From Periconia sp. R9002 (Eukaryota > Ascomycota > Dothideomycetes > Pleosporales > Periconiaceae), in assembly GCA_023627715.1 (NCBI GenBank), contig JAMAHW010000018.1:470940-534939 (forward strand): 64,000 nt of DNA. Reading direction: 5' to 3'. Position numbers and translations under genes: made by a program. Each line of letters starts with the position of its first letter. The stretch's first letter is position 1. A model generated the notes under the pieces. It was not told where the DNA came from. It saw only the letters and a list, made by a program, of their open reading frames with translations, and did no database searches. Positions 23,022-35,626 of this stretch are shown one piece after another.

Positions 23022-23757
23022 GTGGGTGAGCTGAGCAGTCACATTTAAAAAGATGGAACTTTCGGATGGTTTGGCCCCTCGGAGATTGTATGGATTCCCT
23101 TTGAGCGTTGCAGTCTGTCTATTATCCTTTATCTTGCCATCATCAATTTCTTTGTTGGGGGTGTCGAGACAGACAGATGTTTGGATAATGTGTGTTTCTT
23201 GTTCTTGGCTCTACATGTCCTGTATGTAGGTTGGTACGTATGTAGCTTTGTATCTATTTTGTTTTAGGTTACGTCAAGATCGAACCTTAGTGAATGAAGA
23301 TGGCCTCTACGCACAGTGCGGCGTAGGACAAACGTTGATATTTCGTATAATGGCCTCGCTAGCTTGATTGCTACAGGTAATGAAGGAACAATAGCATCAT
23401 CGTATAGCAAGACAATTTCAACGAGGAACAAGGACCCTCCTGTCAGTCCTGTCACAGGCCTTCTGATCGAACAACTTTTTCTCTCGAAACCTCATGAATG
23501 CGCGAAAAGCGAGCGGTGGGCCAAATGGCAGAGGCAGGAACGTGATAGCAAATTGGGATGGGGAAGTACAACGTGTGCTGAAAAAAAATCTACCGAGTCG
23601 AGTTCGACCGTCTCCATCCACCTCAACCATCTACACCGCCCACACGTCCTCTCCTCCCTCCCAGAAACCAAGTAACCTTAACTTCCTGGCCATACCTCCC
23701 CTCACCCTCATCTCGAAGCAGAAACACGCTACGCACCCATCTAAACGAAACCATGCT

Positions 23758-24084
23758 ATGGAACGCCCTTTACACTTTGGGGAACTGCCATTGAGATTAG
23801 ACCCCTTCTTCAACAATATCTAGAGATTTAGCGAGCCCTTGGATGTGTTCTTAATCCCTAATGACAGCGAAAACGTCGACAGCAAAGACAGCCTAGCAGC
23901 AATAATAATAGATGGCGATTCCGACCACGGCGGCGAAACTCGGGACTTGGACCAGCTACAAGTCGCAGACAACCATGATGATCTGGAGGAGACTTCGGGG
24001 CGTAGAGTTGAGGATTGGTTGGATATTGATTCTGTAAGACACGATGAGCCGGGAGAACTAATATGGAAAGATGTATGTTATTGA
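23758..24084 (+). pseudogene. Possible relic of a protein-coding exon with an in-frame stop
   Basis: Frame 1 reads MERPLHFGELPLRLDPFFNN, then a TAG at 23821-23823. It continues in the same frame with RFSEPLDVFLIPNDSENVDS and an acidic, coding-like stretch up to the stop at 24084. A GTATGT donor-like word lies at 24073. The single stop within otherwise protein-like sequence suggests a decayed gene fragment, but a short real gene with an unseen intron or pure chance remain possible. No family is recognised. Confidence 0.25.
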
Positions 24085-24095
24085 TTTTAACCATT

Positions 24096-24116
24096 AGAGA
24101 GAGAGAGAGAGAGAGA
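24096..24116. repeat. AG dinucleotide microsatellite
   Basis: An uninterrupted (AG)n run of about 21 nt follows the relic-like ORF. Confidence 0.9.
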
Positions 24117-25198
24117 CCGGAAGTTACTTAAGGGTAAATTGTTGGTGTATTACGTTAATATGTGTTAGAACTATATCTTCTTTACACCTACTAATCTGGA
24201 ATAGAAAGATGCTAGGACGCTATAGAACAGGCGTGGTACTTCATTTTTATACTTATTACTAGTCATCCGTCCGCATTATGTATATAGACCCAATATTTAT
24301 CACTTATCCATCCTCTCACTTCCTCCCTTCACATACTCGCATACACACATTCATCCCCAGTTTAGGTAGGAACATTTGCATTGGTTGTGCTTGAGGTCAG
24401 AAGAAAGGGAAAATCGAAGTGTTAAATCGAAGTTGGACTACTGTCTAATAACTGTATTATTGTCATATTTCATGTCTCATAGAGGGTCGGGTATGGAAAT
24501 GAAGGACGCAGGTAGACTCAGAAGGGCTACATAGCAAAGGATGCTATTTTTCTGTTTGGAAGTGGAGTAGGTGGGTGGGTGGGTGTAGGACTATTCGGGG
24601 GAGAGTTTCCTGTAGGATGTATTTGTGAATAGTTATGTAAGTACAGTTAGCGAAAATGGAGTAACCTATAGTATTTCAACCCCGAGTAGTAAGTTATAAT
24701 ACTGTGATGATTCGTTATACTTTTCATAGTATTTCAAAGTTTCCCCTGTCTTAGCGCGAAGTAAGGTACCGTGATTCTCAGACTAAGGATCCAAGATATG
24801 TATGCATATCTCACTACACATCCCCACCGTTTAGCCATCGAAAGGAGATCCCGGCGGTGGGTGGTTGATTCCGTGCTGTACTAATAAACTGTATGGTTCG
24901 AATTGCTTGCGCGTTGAGGTTGACTGCGGCTAGTTTGCTAGTGGTACCAAACATGTGTGCACCATCAATACGGCCGAGTGAGCGACTCATCTGCCCTACT
25001 TCATGAGCGGTGCGTAAGGCGTACAGCTTAGCTACGGTAGCTGAACGCGGATCTTGGAGCCGCTGGAAAGGGCAATTTTACGTGCATGCGTAGAGGTTAC
25101 CACACCTTGTGAGTTGGAGCAATTGTACATGGCTATTCTTTGGGCCAGGGGGGCGGTTTGTTTCATGTGGAGGAGATGTACGAATGATGCAATATACC

Positions 25199-26452
25199 TC
25201 ACTCAGCGAATCTCGCGATTTGCTTAGTGAGACTTCTTACTTTGATGTCGATGCTCGATTGGGCGACTTCTAAATTCCCCGACCCGCACGCTTCCGCGCG
25301 CCTGAAGAATTCGCGGGCGGATTCTAATTCTTGCAGGCTTTGTCGGTAGCGAGTGATTAGTTCTGGAGATAAACCGGGCATGTTGTCGAGGCGGTCGGAC
25401 TTTTCAGAGTTGTCCCAGTCGTTCTGCTGCTCGGGTGACGTGACGGACCTACCTATGATGAGGTCACTGATCCAAAGACCGACGTTTCCGCGAAGACAGA
25501 GCATTTGGGCATGCTTGTCAGACGGAGGCGACATCAGTAGGTCATTCAGCCGCTCGCAGAGTTCCCGGGCGCGCGATAATTCTCGGGCCTGGACTGCAGC
25601 TTCCTGCTCGTTTGCTGCTCCAACGACCTCGGCATCGTCACTTTCCCTGTGGGATTGTTGATAGTCTTGTCGCGCTCGCCTGCTCTGTTCGAGGATGGCC
25701 TGGATCCATACGGTGAACAAAGGCGGGTAAAAGGTTCTACTGTCGATGGCATCCGGAGCAGTTCTGCGGAAGGGAAATTGGACAACGAGACGTTCGTAGT
25801 AGTCCTGCGCCAAATCGAGTCCATAGTCTGCATAAACACTGGACTGGGCATCGCCAGCATCACGTAGCATGTTCACGTCGTCATTGTGCTCGTGGTTAGT
25901 GTGGTTGGAAGTGTCGGTCGGGGCCCTGCGTCGAAGCAGCAGTTCTGCCCCAATACCCCAGCGTCCATGGTTCCGTGGATCGAGACGCTTACTAGCGATG
26001 CGGGTCCTGAGAAGCAAGCCCCAGGCTCGCGCAGCGCGGTCATGATCTCCCTCAAGCAGGCAACGGTGCATGAGGGTAGACAAGGTTTCGAGATGAGATT
26101 TGCGGGAGTCGGGGTCCGCTTTGGAGGTAAAATTGGCGGCGTAGACAGAAGGATTCAGCGCAGTGATAGACTGCTGGAGGTTGGCATTGGTGACGACGTA
26201 TCTCAAATACTTGGCTGGACGGTAAGGAAATCCAGGCGCAGAGTCAGGCAATGGTGAAGTTGACGCTGAGGCCGATGCAGTTGCGGACGCGGATGCGGCG
26301 GGCAGATCGGACAGGGTCAATGAATGGTCGTCTGCCTCGTCTTCGCTGGCGTCGTCGTGTTTCGGTTTTTTATTCGACCGCTTGTATCGGCTTGGGCGCA
26401 GCGAGTGTGTCGTCTTTTGACTGGGCCGGAGGGGGGTCACAAAGTACTGCAT
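25199..26452 (-). CDS. RRN11: RNA polymerase I transcription factor Rrn11-like
   Basis: The 417-residue model starts at MQYFVTPLRPSQKTTHSLR, a Met followed by a basic segment. The frame stays open 99 codons further upstream to 26749, but that part looks non-coding (MAWWREAFWPRSH..., Ser/Phe runs). After a Ser/Ala-rich linker (ASASATASASAST) comes the region YVVTNANLQQSITALNPSVYAANF and a TPR-like helical block, HLETLSTLMHRCLLEGDHDRAARAWGLLLRTR. I recognise this from fungal Rrn11, a core-factor subunit that recruits RNA polymerase I to rDNA. The C-terminus is helical (ELESAREFFRRAEACG). The assignment rests on remembered family features. It is divergent from the RING gene with 401 bp between them. 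Confidence 0.75.
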   Translation of the reverse strand: MQYFVTPLRPSQKTTHSLRPSRYKRSNKKPKHDDASEDEADDHSLTLSDLPAASASATASASASTSPLPDSAPGFPYRPAKYLRYVVTNANLQQSITALNPSVYAANFTSKADPDSRKSHLETLSTLMHRCLLEGDHDRAARAWGLLLRTRIASKRLDPRNHGRWGIGAELLLRRRAPTDTSNHTNHEHNDDVNMLRDAGDAQSSVYADYGLDLAQDYYERLVVQFPFRRTAPDAIDSRTFYPPLFTVWIQAILEQSRRARQDYQQSHRESDDAEVVGAANEQEAAVQARELSRARELCERLNDLLMSPPSDKHAQMLCLRGNVGLWISDLIIGRSVTSPEQQNDWDNSEKSDRLDNMPGLSPELITRYRQSLQELESAREFFRRAEACGSGNLEVAQSSIDIKVRSLTKQIARFAE

Positions 26453-26853
26453 GTTCAAATGTTTGTTTGGGGGCGTTTTCAACGGGGACCGGGCAGCAAG
26501 GACGAAGAGGTAGGGAAATGAAAGGAACGAGAAAGAAGAAGAGGAAACGCAAGCAGTCAGCGCTGCATTATGTAGGTAGTAACGAGACAAAGTGGATGTG
26601 ACAGGCAAGGAAGGACAAGAGTGAATGGACATGTATTTGCGCGCGCTGGTCACGTTACACCGCCTTATGTAATCCCGCTCCTGCTGCGCCGACATCATAA
26701 TCGCTCTCATGTGCGAACGCGGCCAAAAGGCTTCCCTCCACCACGCCACCCTGTCCCGTCCCGCCCGTCATATATTCTTCTTGCTCTCCTTCCCTCTTTC
26801 TTTCTTCACCCACCCCATCGCCCTCACTCCTCCCGCTGGGCCGGCCTTGAGAC
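26453..26853. promoter_or_regulatory. Divergent promoter RRN11 / RING gene
   Basis: A 401-bp intergenic region lies between the two start codons. It is C/T-rich toward the plus-strand gene. I see no TATA box close to either start and no motif I would assign to a named factor. Confidence 0.4.
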
Positions 26854-29087
26854 ATGGGCCAGGCCAATTCAAGAGGGGACCGGCCAGACCCGCGTCCCCA
26901 GCAGCAGCGCCGACGTCTCCAACGTCCCCAATCTCTCCGACCGCCGTCATACTCCCCCCCGCCACTGGATGACCTTTCCGAGATGATACAGGCGTCCGCT
27001 GCCTCGAATACGGCCGCTAATACTCCCAGGCCCGTCTCCCAGCGCCTCTTGAATCCCCTCGCCCTCCTTTCCAACCGCCACGATGCCCCAGATGCTGGAA
27101 CGTCTGGGCCCGAAGCTGCACTCTCACAACTCAACCGCCGCCCTTCCAGGCTGTCAAGAGCTCGTTCTTCCATTTCTTCCTTCCCCAGCCTTCTCCTCCA
27201 CCGTCGAACATCCAGTAGGCCGACCATGGTGCCATCCTCCTCCTTCGTTTCCCCCGCCACGACATCCTCCCCTGATCCTACACCGTCGTCCATATCCTCC
27301 CCCTCTCTCCCGCAAGATCCTCCCAGCTCAAGCTCCGGTGAAGAAATCGCCCAGAGTGGTTATCACCTACCAAATCTACAAGTACCTGAGCTCGATCTCA
27401 GCTTCGACGAGCTACAAAACGACACGCGACCAGAATCTCCCGTGCTCCAGCCCCCGCGACCGTCCTCGTCAAGACGCGAGGGCAGAGCCTCTTCTATGAT
27501 ACCCACTTTCAGGCCTGACCGAAGCTTGCGAAATATGACAAACTCCCTTCGTAGGCGACGTGGATCCCCCTCCAGGAGAGATGAAGATCAGGCAGCTACG
27601 CTTTCACGCTTGCTCTCCTATGCAGCAGCTGCCACGGCAGCCTCGCTCATGGGGGAAGACCACCAAGCTGTTGCGGAGGCTCGCAGTATTGCTGGTGATG
27701 GGGAGGATGGCACATTTGATGGCTTCTTGCAAGCATTGCAAAATGGCCGGATAGCTTCAACGCTGCGGCAGAGCGGGAGCGGTAGCGAGGAAGGAGTCGA
27801 TACTCCTGGCGGTAACGCGGCCCCGCTGAACTTCTTCAGAATGTTCCGGTTCGGTTCGTCCAGCACTGCCCGGGTCAATGAGAACAGATTAGGGGACCGT
27901 GCTACATCCAACAGCGGTCAAGACGGTGACGATGAGTCAGATGGTAGAATGGTGCCCATTATTATTGTTGGAATTCGGTCGATCAATCCCGGCAGCGGCG
28001 GGGAACGCGAAGACAACATTCCCCCGTTTCTCGATGCTCTTTCAAGCTTCCCCCCGAGTGTGACATCTCAGGGTGAAGACGTGATGGACGGTATGCTGCG
28101 CCAGCCCCAGAACGGGACCAGGTTCAGTCACCGAAGGCGCGCATCTATGGGCGGCATGAACATGAACAACCACTCCTCCGGATACGACAGTCAGAGACAC
28201 TGGAGATCTCCTGAACGACCGCGCCCGTGGTCTACGGCTGCCGATTCGCCGTCTGGACCTCTTCCTCCCCCTTCAACCCCCGCCAGCTCGGGACTATCCG
28301 CTGTTTCCTCGGGCACAACCACTCCAGCTATAGCTACGCCGTCCTCACCCACTGCTCAATCATCTACACCATCCCGCCGTGGAAGTTTTGCACGAAGAAA
28401 TACTGGATCTGGCCTGGAGACAACGGCAGAGGAACCTACAATACACCCGCAGCGGACCCCTCGACAACGCCGACTGAGCGACTCTGATTTCCCGACAAGG
28501 TTTGGCTCGGGATCGTCCCGTAGGAACGGCGTTGTGGAACCCGATAACAGTCCCGGAGAGGGGTCAAGAAGTTGGATCATATATGTTCTCGGCGGCAGCT
28601 ACCCTGAAAACCATCCGATTTTGACAACCCCGAGTCTGTTGACCGATTCTCCGACTTACGAGGACATGCTGCTCTTGTCAAGTCTGCTTGGCCCTGCTAA
28701 GCCCCCGGTCGCGAGCGAAGAAGATGTTGCCTCCGCTCCAGGTTTGTTCCAAATCGTCAACCAATCAGACGTTCTTGTTGCGCAGGCGGTCGAGGATGGC
28801 GAAGTCATAGTCCTTCCTGCAGACGCTCGTTGTCTAGTCTGTTTGGCGGATTTCTTGGTGGACGAGGAGGCCCGCCGATTGGTCAGCTGCGGACACCTTT
28901 TCCATCGACCATGCATTGACCAGGTAGGTTCATTTATGATATATTTATGATGATGTGATAATAATGTTCATAGTGGTTGACAACTGGCCGCAACTCCTGC
29001 CCCCTGTGTAGGAGTCAGGGCGTTACGGAAAAGGAACCGTCGCCTTTGACCGCAACCAACCCTGAACCAGAGCCAGAAATTGCCTAG
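26854..29087 (+). CDS. RING-H2 E3 ubiquitin ligase with possible N-myristoylation signal
   Basis: The model has exons 26854-28923 and 28974-29087 (50-nt intron, GTAGGT...TTCATAG), giving 727 residues. Most of it is Ser/Pro/Arg-rich and predicted disordered. The RING-H2 finger is at the C-terminus: Cys660, Cys663, Cys679, His681, His684, Cys687, Cys699, Cys702. The intron falls between CIDQ and WLTTGRNSCPLC. Such fingers bind two zinc ions and recruit an E2 to ubiquitinate substrates. The N-terminus MGQANSR has Gly2 and Ser6, the classical N-myristoylation pattern, so the ligase may be membrane-tethered (inference). A conserved-looking block SWIIYVLGGSYPENHPIL lies around residues 572-589, before the finger. 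The substrate is unknown. Confidence 0.9.
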
Positions 29088-30361
29088 TATGCACTGGAAA
29101 TCAGAAGACTGTCATCGCTGCCTCTGGACGACATTGAATGGCAACGCAGAATCCGGTCATTGTCGGAGAATCCCTGGTGGCAATGTGTTATGAACACCAT
29201 TCTTTTATTGATCCATCGGACTGGGCTGCAATAACTTTCTTCTTCCCATTTTTTCCTCCTCAGGACGCGATTTTTGCCCGGAACTATCGCCTGGTTTGTG
29301 GCCCATAATACCTGGTGCTTTCGTCTGTCCATCTCGGCACCTTCCCCCACCCTCTTCTTGTTCATTTTATTAATTTGCTTTGTCCGTGGATTGCAGCGTT
29401 TCACGGCGTTTATTCCTTCTTTATTTCCTCTCTGGCACGGTCTTTGGGCATATATATCCGCCGTTTTTGTATAACGAGTGGATTTGGGCGAATGTTCAGT
29501 TTTTCCTTATCAAACTGAAAGGGAAACGCTCTCGTCTAGATGAATGGACGGGGTATTTCCAGGCATATGGGGGGTTCGTGATTCCCCAAGCATTTTTCCC
29601 TCTGGAGAGGGATAAAGAAAGATTGAAGGTCTAGCATTGGGGTGGTGGTGATGATTGATTCATGTGGGAACGCTCGCTGTCTCTCTGGTCGAGGTTTGAG
29701 TGGATGCACCCCCATAGATGCATTAACGGCATGGTGGTGTATCAATGAATACTTTGTGAACGAATTCCCTTTTTGATACCTCCTGCTGGTTTCTTTGAAA
29801 TGACTCCTTTCGTAGCAAGTAAATGTATAATGTTCAACCACAGACAATACCCTCTTGCATATGTGGAGATGCCCAACTGCATCATTCATGCTCGCTGTCC
29901 TGCTCGTCTCCCATGCTTGGAATCTTATTCTATTCTTCTCTCTGTGTTTCTCTCACTCTTTTTACAGTATCAACAAACGGGATAAGCATTTCTACATCTC
30001 AGGACGCCGCCCCAAATCTTCAGGTTGGAAATGGATCTATCCAGCGTTGGGTATCCTCCCCGCTCCTCGACTGTGTTTATACGTTTTTACCTCCCGACTT
30101 TCTAAACGCTTGAGACTAGCAACATATTTATGTATACATGTACAGGAATGATTTCGCACCTACGTACCTCAATCCTTTCCTCTTCTTCCGCTTCCCTCAA
30201 TCACACAGGTACGCGGGTAAGCTAAATCCCGAAGTTCCAAGGATAATGCGCGTATGTGTGCATTAGGATTTTGTTACCAGATATGTGCTTTGGAATGATG
30301 TTACACTCGATGCCGCAAACATGTTCTCGTCTCACAAGCGACTGGTGGATGGATAGGAACC

Positions 30362-30373
30362 GGGGGGGGGGGG
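30362..30373 (+). repeat. Poly-G run (12 G)
   Basis: Twelve consecutive G on the plus strand, flanked by C on both sides. Confidence 0.9.
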
Positions 30374-33300
30374 CGTTGAAGACAGTCTGAATACTGATGC
30401 AAATATAGTCTTGAGTGGAAGGAATCTTCATCATGCCTCCTAGAAGCAGGATAGATTGTGGATTTGGGAATCATTGGATGATTGCACGAGGGTGAAGGTT
30501 ATTTACTGATTAGTGGATTGCACTGGTCTGTGTGTGTGATGAAGTTTTTTCTTCCTCTTAATTTCTTGTGAGAGAAAGATATTGACTACTCCTCCTCTTC
30601 TAGGTGAAATAAGATATTTCCATCGCATATAAGCTTGTGGATACATAATCTCACAATAACCCACCCACCGCCGGTGGCGGCTAGATAAATAAAACTCCCC
30701 GGCCCTCTTGTGTTACATCGCTAAGTCTCCTCGACGGGATTAAACGTGTAAGTGCCCGTTTCCGGAAGACGGTCTTTTAGGGAAGGGAGGGAAGAAATGG
30801 AAGGTGAGAAAGAAGAATCCCACGGTGGGGTTGGTCCGTGAGAGGGAAGTAATGTGTACTTCATGGGCTACGGCGGTAACGGGGCACGGATTAAAGTTGA
30901 TAAAGGGAAGTTGGTGGTGTTTGCGCACTGACGAGAAGGAAAGAAAAATGTGCGAGAGAGGGTTACATGGCTGATTAGGTCCATTTCTTGTTCCTGGGTG
31001 ATGTGATGGGTTGTGGGATGGTTGGCAGGGAGTTTGATTGGATTGTACCTTTTGTTTGTCATGTTCGGATTGGGATGGGCGGAGGGGATCGTGCAGTGAG
31101 GTGCTGCGGTGTGTTGGATGGATTGGGATGGATGGATCGGATACGCCTGTACGAATACGTTGATAGATACGGCGGAAACGGGATACCATTACCAGGGCTA
31201 CCAGGTTACAGCGGAAGAATTGTGATTGGGATTGTGGATGGGCATGTTCCTTGTGTATATTACTCATGGGTCATGGGTGTTAGTCAGTTGAGTATTGGTT
31301 GGGAGCTGATGCAATATCTCAGTGTCAGCGTCATCGTGTTGGAGGTCGTCGGAACACCATCACGATACAATGGTACATCGCTGTACGAATACGGCACACG
31401 CAGGAAGACGACACAAAAAAAATGGCATGATTTCTGACATTGCACGCACGGATAACGGGACCCACCCGTCCGCCGGAGAATCATCAGTCACTTAGTCTCA
31501 TAAACCAAAGCACAGATTGGGAACAATTCCAGGGCAGCGATCATTGACAGATTGACAGTGAGCGACAAGACCCCACATGCCCTTTTCCCCCTGTGCCCCT
31601 TCTCCACTTCCGCCGCGTATGAGCCATGGGCCATGGCTGATGCTGATGACTCTTGTTACGAGCGCTACCCTGTCAACAATTCCTCTTGTGTAGAGTTTTG
31701 CCCGTAATTGGCTGGCCAGCGATTCAAGTCTTTTGCTGGGCCAACGCTGCGAACTTTTACCTGGGTGCACGATTGGTGAAGGTATACCAGGCAGCGATAT
31801 AATTATGGCTTCAACAACGGTTGGGGCGGAAATGAGGGCAAGATTGCGAAATCTGGTTGCATGGAGCTTGAGCCCTATTCAAAGTCTATTGCGCCGGGCG
31901 GTGGACGTTTGCAGTGGATTAATGAAATGGGTTGTTGGTTGTCTCGGACGTCTGGCGCTGGCATATGCGATTCTGACCTTTGCAGCATTGATTGCTCATG
32001 CGGAGGTGCCTCCCGTCTACCGTTCCGTCTGCGCGCGCGAGCGCGACGTCGATGGCGTCGGTCATCCGTCATGTCGTGTCTCCGTCTCCGGCAGAGCACA
32101 AGCTAGAGTAGGGAGCATCACAAAAAGCAAAGAATTTCAAAGCGGAGGAGGAGAAAAGCGAAATCAGGGTAATGCTGTACGAGGTTGGTGGCTAGTCGGC
32201 GGGGAACCACAGAGCAGTCACTGGTGTGCTGTCATGTCACGGGACATGAGGCTTGATCGTTGGGAACAAATGCAAAGGATGCAAATCGGAGGCAGCCATA
32301 GGCAGCCATGCAACTCTGGTCGTGTTGGACCTGCACCCAGGAGAGACCCTGCAAGCAAGCTGTGGTTCAAGATGAGTTGAGATGAATCGACTCAGAGGAG
32401 ATCAATGGCGATGGAAGACGTGTCGTGGACTCGTTCTGCATCAATGCGACGGGAATACATAGTTAACTTAGCTTATGCTGGTGATGAAAGGCATTGCACA
32501 CTGCTCTGGGGCCGGCGTCTCAGGGCCTGGGGATCGAGGAATTGTTTTGGTGGCTCCGCGGTAAATCACACCCCGCAGCACAGAGTCTGATTGTGTCGCA
32601 CACTGGGCGGCGCAAGGAGGAGAGTTCGACTTGAATCGATGCGTTTCAACTACCATCGCCTGTGTCTCACAGGAGTCTTGCGACGGCAGGGCAGGGTTCA
32701 AGCTTGCCGGGCACGTGGCTGATTCCACAGCATCGGTACATGTACCCTCCTCTATCGTCCGTCGCAGACGGTGCTCTTCTCATGGCTTTCTTCGACGATG
32801 AAGTCGAATGGCTAAATGGCTCGGCTTTGTGTTTTTTGTCAGCGCTTTACATGTGATGTGTGTACATGGCAATATATTTATGTCGAATACGAGAAAAGTC
32901 TCTTCCTTTTTGTTATGCAGCTGCACCTTCCTTGCACCTGCCTGGCAGCAGCATCCCGCTCACCCCAGCTGAAAGGCGAAAAAACACCTGAACGGTGAGG
33001 GCATACAGAGATTTAGCTTTCGGAAGTGAGGGCCATTGGCACTCCAGCTCCACAGCCCTGGAGCATCCTTTGTAAACGTCACCGTGGCACTTGATTCCAC
33101 TTAACTAGGTAGTAATACTAACAACTAGGTACCTATGCTTGTATCATGGTAGCACACTGGTCTGGCCTGATCTGATCCTTGTGACCGCCGAATCTCCACC
33201 ACCCCTCAGCGCCATGCGGCATTCCACATGCGGTACGGCATAAGCCGCAGGCATTACAGAATCTAGGTACTGGGAGGTACACACGATCATCAACGCACAT

Positions 33301-35608
33301 GCCCCGATGTGGTCAGCCACTGTAGTTCTGAATGTTCAGAATACCTACCTACATATGTAAGGTCCTGTGCGACTACGGGGATTTCTATCACCCCCTCGAA
33401 TAACGCATCGACACTGCTGTGATTACATTTTCTTACGCGTCAGAAAGTTGTAGTGGAAAAACAATCAGGAGACCAGGACACTTCCTTCAAAGCTTAATCA
33501 AAAACATCTGTATATCCCCTAAAAAAAAGATGAAGACGGCACTTCCAGAGATGGAGTAGTCTGTCAAGTAAGATTATTTGGGAGGGCCCCCACTAGAACC
33601 AAGGCTTTATTAGTACACAACACAGCACGGATGAGCAGTGTGCCGTTGAAGTGACGGACACGGCATTGAGGTCCCTGTCAAGCGTAATGTGCCTTTTCAA
33701 ATAAGGTTTCGACGCTCCCTGTATGAATATCACACACACTTTTAGCAACAAGTACATTATTAGTACATATGTGCGTGCTGTGGGCAAGCACGCTTCTTTC
33801 CGCAGCAATGCAATAGTATTTCCTGGGACAACCATTCCGACAGGACTGGCTCGCGGATGCAGGCAGCTGCTCGACAGGCGCAATATCAAAAGCTTTTTCG
33901 GGTCACGCTGGCGGTTTCGGCGCGTGCTGAGTGGCTCTTTGGGAAGAATTGGGAGATAGGCTTGGGGGGAATACACGGGATACGCAGGCCCCTTCCACAG
34001 CGTCCATACAGCCGGGACCCCCGGGATTCGCTGCTGGGGCTGGCATTGAGTGAGCACCAGCGCCCAACAGGGCTAGCCAGAGCAGACAGCTGCGGGCCGG
34101 CTTTTCTCGAAGAAATCGTGACAACGGCACTCTACCTCATCCAGAAGGCGAGCGACGACGTTGGGATGTTGAACGGGGAAAGGGGATATATTTGGCCCGG
34201 CCCTCTAGCCACGTTGAGCCCGAGGTACCCTGGAATGATGATGGCTGGTTACTTGATAGTACATAGATTGATATCTTCTGGGCCCCGTGCTGTGCTGGAT
34301 TTGATGAGGCTCGAGGGTCGTCGTAAAGTATTGTGTTGTCGTTCGCCGCCGGTCGGACGCTGGAAGAGCAAGCACCGCAGCTGTGCATCGGGGCTCGCAC
34401 CGTTTTGGGGCGTCATACTGTTAAAAACGGGTTACAGTTGTTTGGTTCCCATCAGAGAAGTCTCCTGCAGACGCCTTCACGCGGAATTCGAGTAAGGGGA
34501 CTGACTGGTTGTGGCGCTAGAGGGGCGGGAGATCAAAGGCCAATTGCCGTCCCTCCACCTAATCATCGTCACTGTCCGCGGATTTCGATTTCGATTGTAG
34601 AGAGGCTTTCGTTTTCAGTATTGGGCTCAAACCGTAGGGGCCCGCCTCATGGCCCCTCCAACTATCCTCTCATCTTATCTTTATTACCTACTTGGAACCT
34701 ACAAAGGGACCAGACAACTCGAAAAGGGATGTTTTGCGGTACGGTCAGACGTCAGGCCGGAATATAGGGTCTCGGCCCAGATAACTGCATCCATACATAT
34801 GCATCCATCTGCATGGCTGGTGGTGGTGGATGTGGTGGCAGCAAATACGTAGTAGTCTGAGTCCTGCCTTGCCCTGCCTCTGGGCTCAGACAGAAAATCC
34901 CGTCTCCCCGTTGTGAATGGTCCGATATCCGATCAGAACCAGCATGAAGTGACAGTTACGATCATCAGCCGGGGTGGTGGGAAAAAGGCACGCACCAGTC
35001 CCACAGGAGGGCACTGTTTAGTTGCGAGTCAGAAGCGCCTCCCGCCGCACCTCCTCCACCCCGGCGGGTTCATTACTAGTGAGCGGCGCGCCAGCAGGAG
35101 GGGAAAGTCTGGAAAGAGAAAAAGAACAAAGTCCAAGGCCTTAGGTATCCTACCTAGCTAGGTATTCTTCCGTCTCCAATTATAATCCCTCGACGGACTG
35201 TCGTGGCCATTTCATGCCATCACCTATCTAATTCCGTTTTGATCTTCACACGATCCACCAACAAGCCTCATCCAACATGGGCGACAAGAAGCATTGATGG
35301 TTGGAATCGCGCTTTGTATAGTATAGTGTAGTATAGTATAATACTATTGATAGTATAGCATGTACATGAACATATAATATAAAGGCAAGCTCCAGGATGG
35401 TAACATGAATCTTGCACTAAATGGGCGCGCGGAAAACGGACTTGTCCGGCCGCAATTCGCTCCAAAATCAATGTGTGTGCACGGCTTTGCATGTGGAGAA
35501 AGTCGAGGGAGTATGTGTATGTACTATGCACGCATCCATCCACCTCATCCCCATCGTATCTTGGTATCCAATGTTGTCTCTGCCCTGTGAAGAATAATCT
35601 CTAGCGTG

Positions 35609-35626
35609 CTAGGTAGGTAGGTAGGT
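35609..35626 (+). repeat. TAGG/TAGGTA short tandem repeat
   Basis: A CTAGGTAGGTAGGTAGGTAT run gives about four TAGG units. Similar TAGGTA words recur at 13630, 13816, 33110, 50310 and 60680. Confidence 0.8.

Larger units (their letters stand above)
23022..25198. other. Intergenic with one relic-like ORF
   Basis: These 2.2 kb lie between the charged-repeat gene and the RRN11 stop (minus). A possible broken ORF occupies 23758-24084 (listed separately), followed by an AG dinucleotide run at 24096-24116. The segment 24120-24760 is AT-rich with many stops in all frames. I see no RNA gene. A GGTTCGAATT string near 24895 has no cloverleaf around it. Confidence 0.4.

Noticed and set aside
24880..24930. 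tRNA-like GGTTCGAATT T-loop
   Set aside because: The flanking bases do not form a T-stem, acceptor stem or D-arm.
26453..26749. N-terminal extension of the Rrn11-like protein by 99 codons
   Set aside because: The extension is Phe/Ser-rich with no regular structure, and the ATG at 26452 opens a basic segment typical of a protein start.
31733..32380. 215-aa ORF on the plus strand
   Set aside because: There is no recognisable domain and the composition is irregular (many Arg, Cys and Trp). It starts at a non-ATG codon and is kept only as a weak orphan candidate.
33857..34495. 212-aa ORF on the plus strand
   Set aside because: There is no family resemblance and no supporting promoter or splice structure; length alone is not enough at this base composition.
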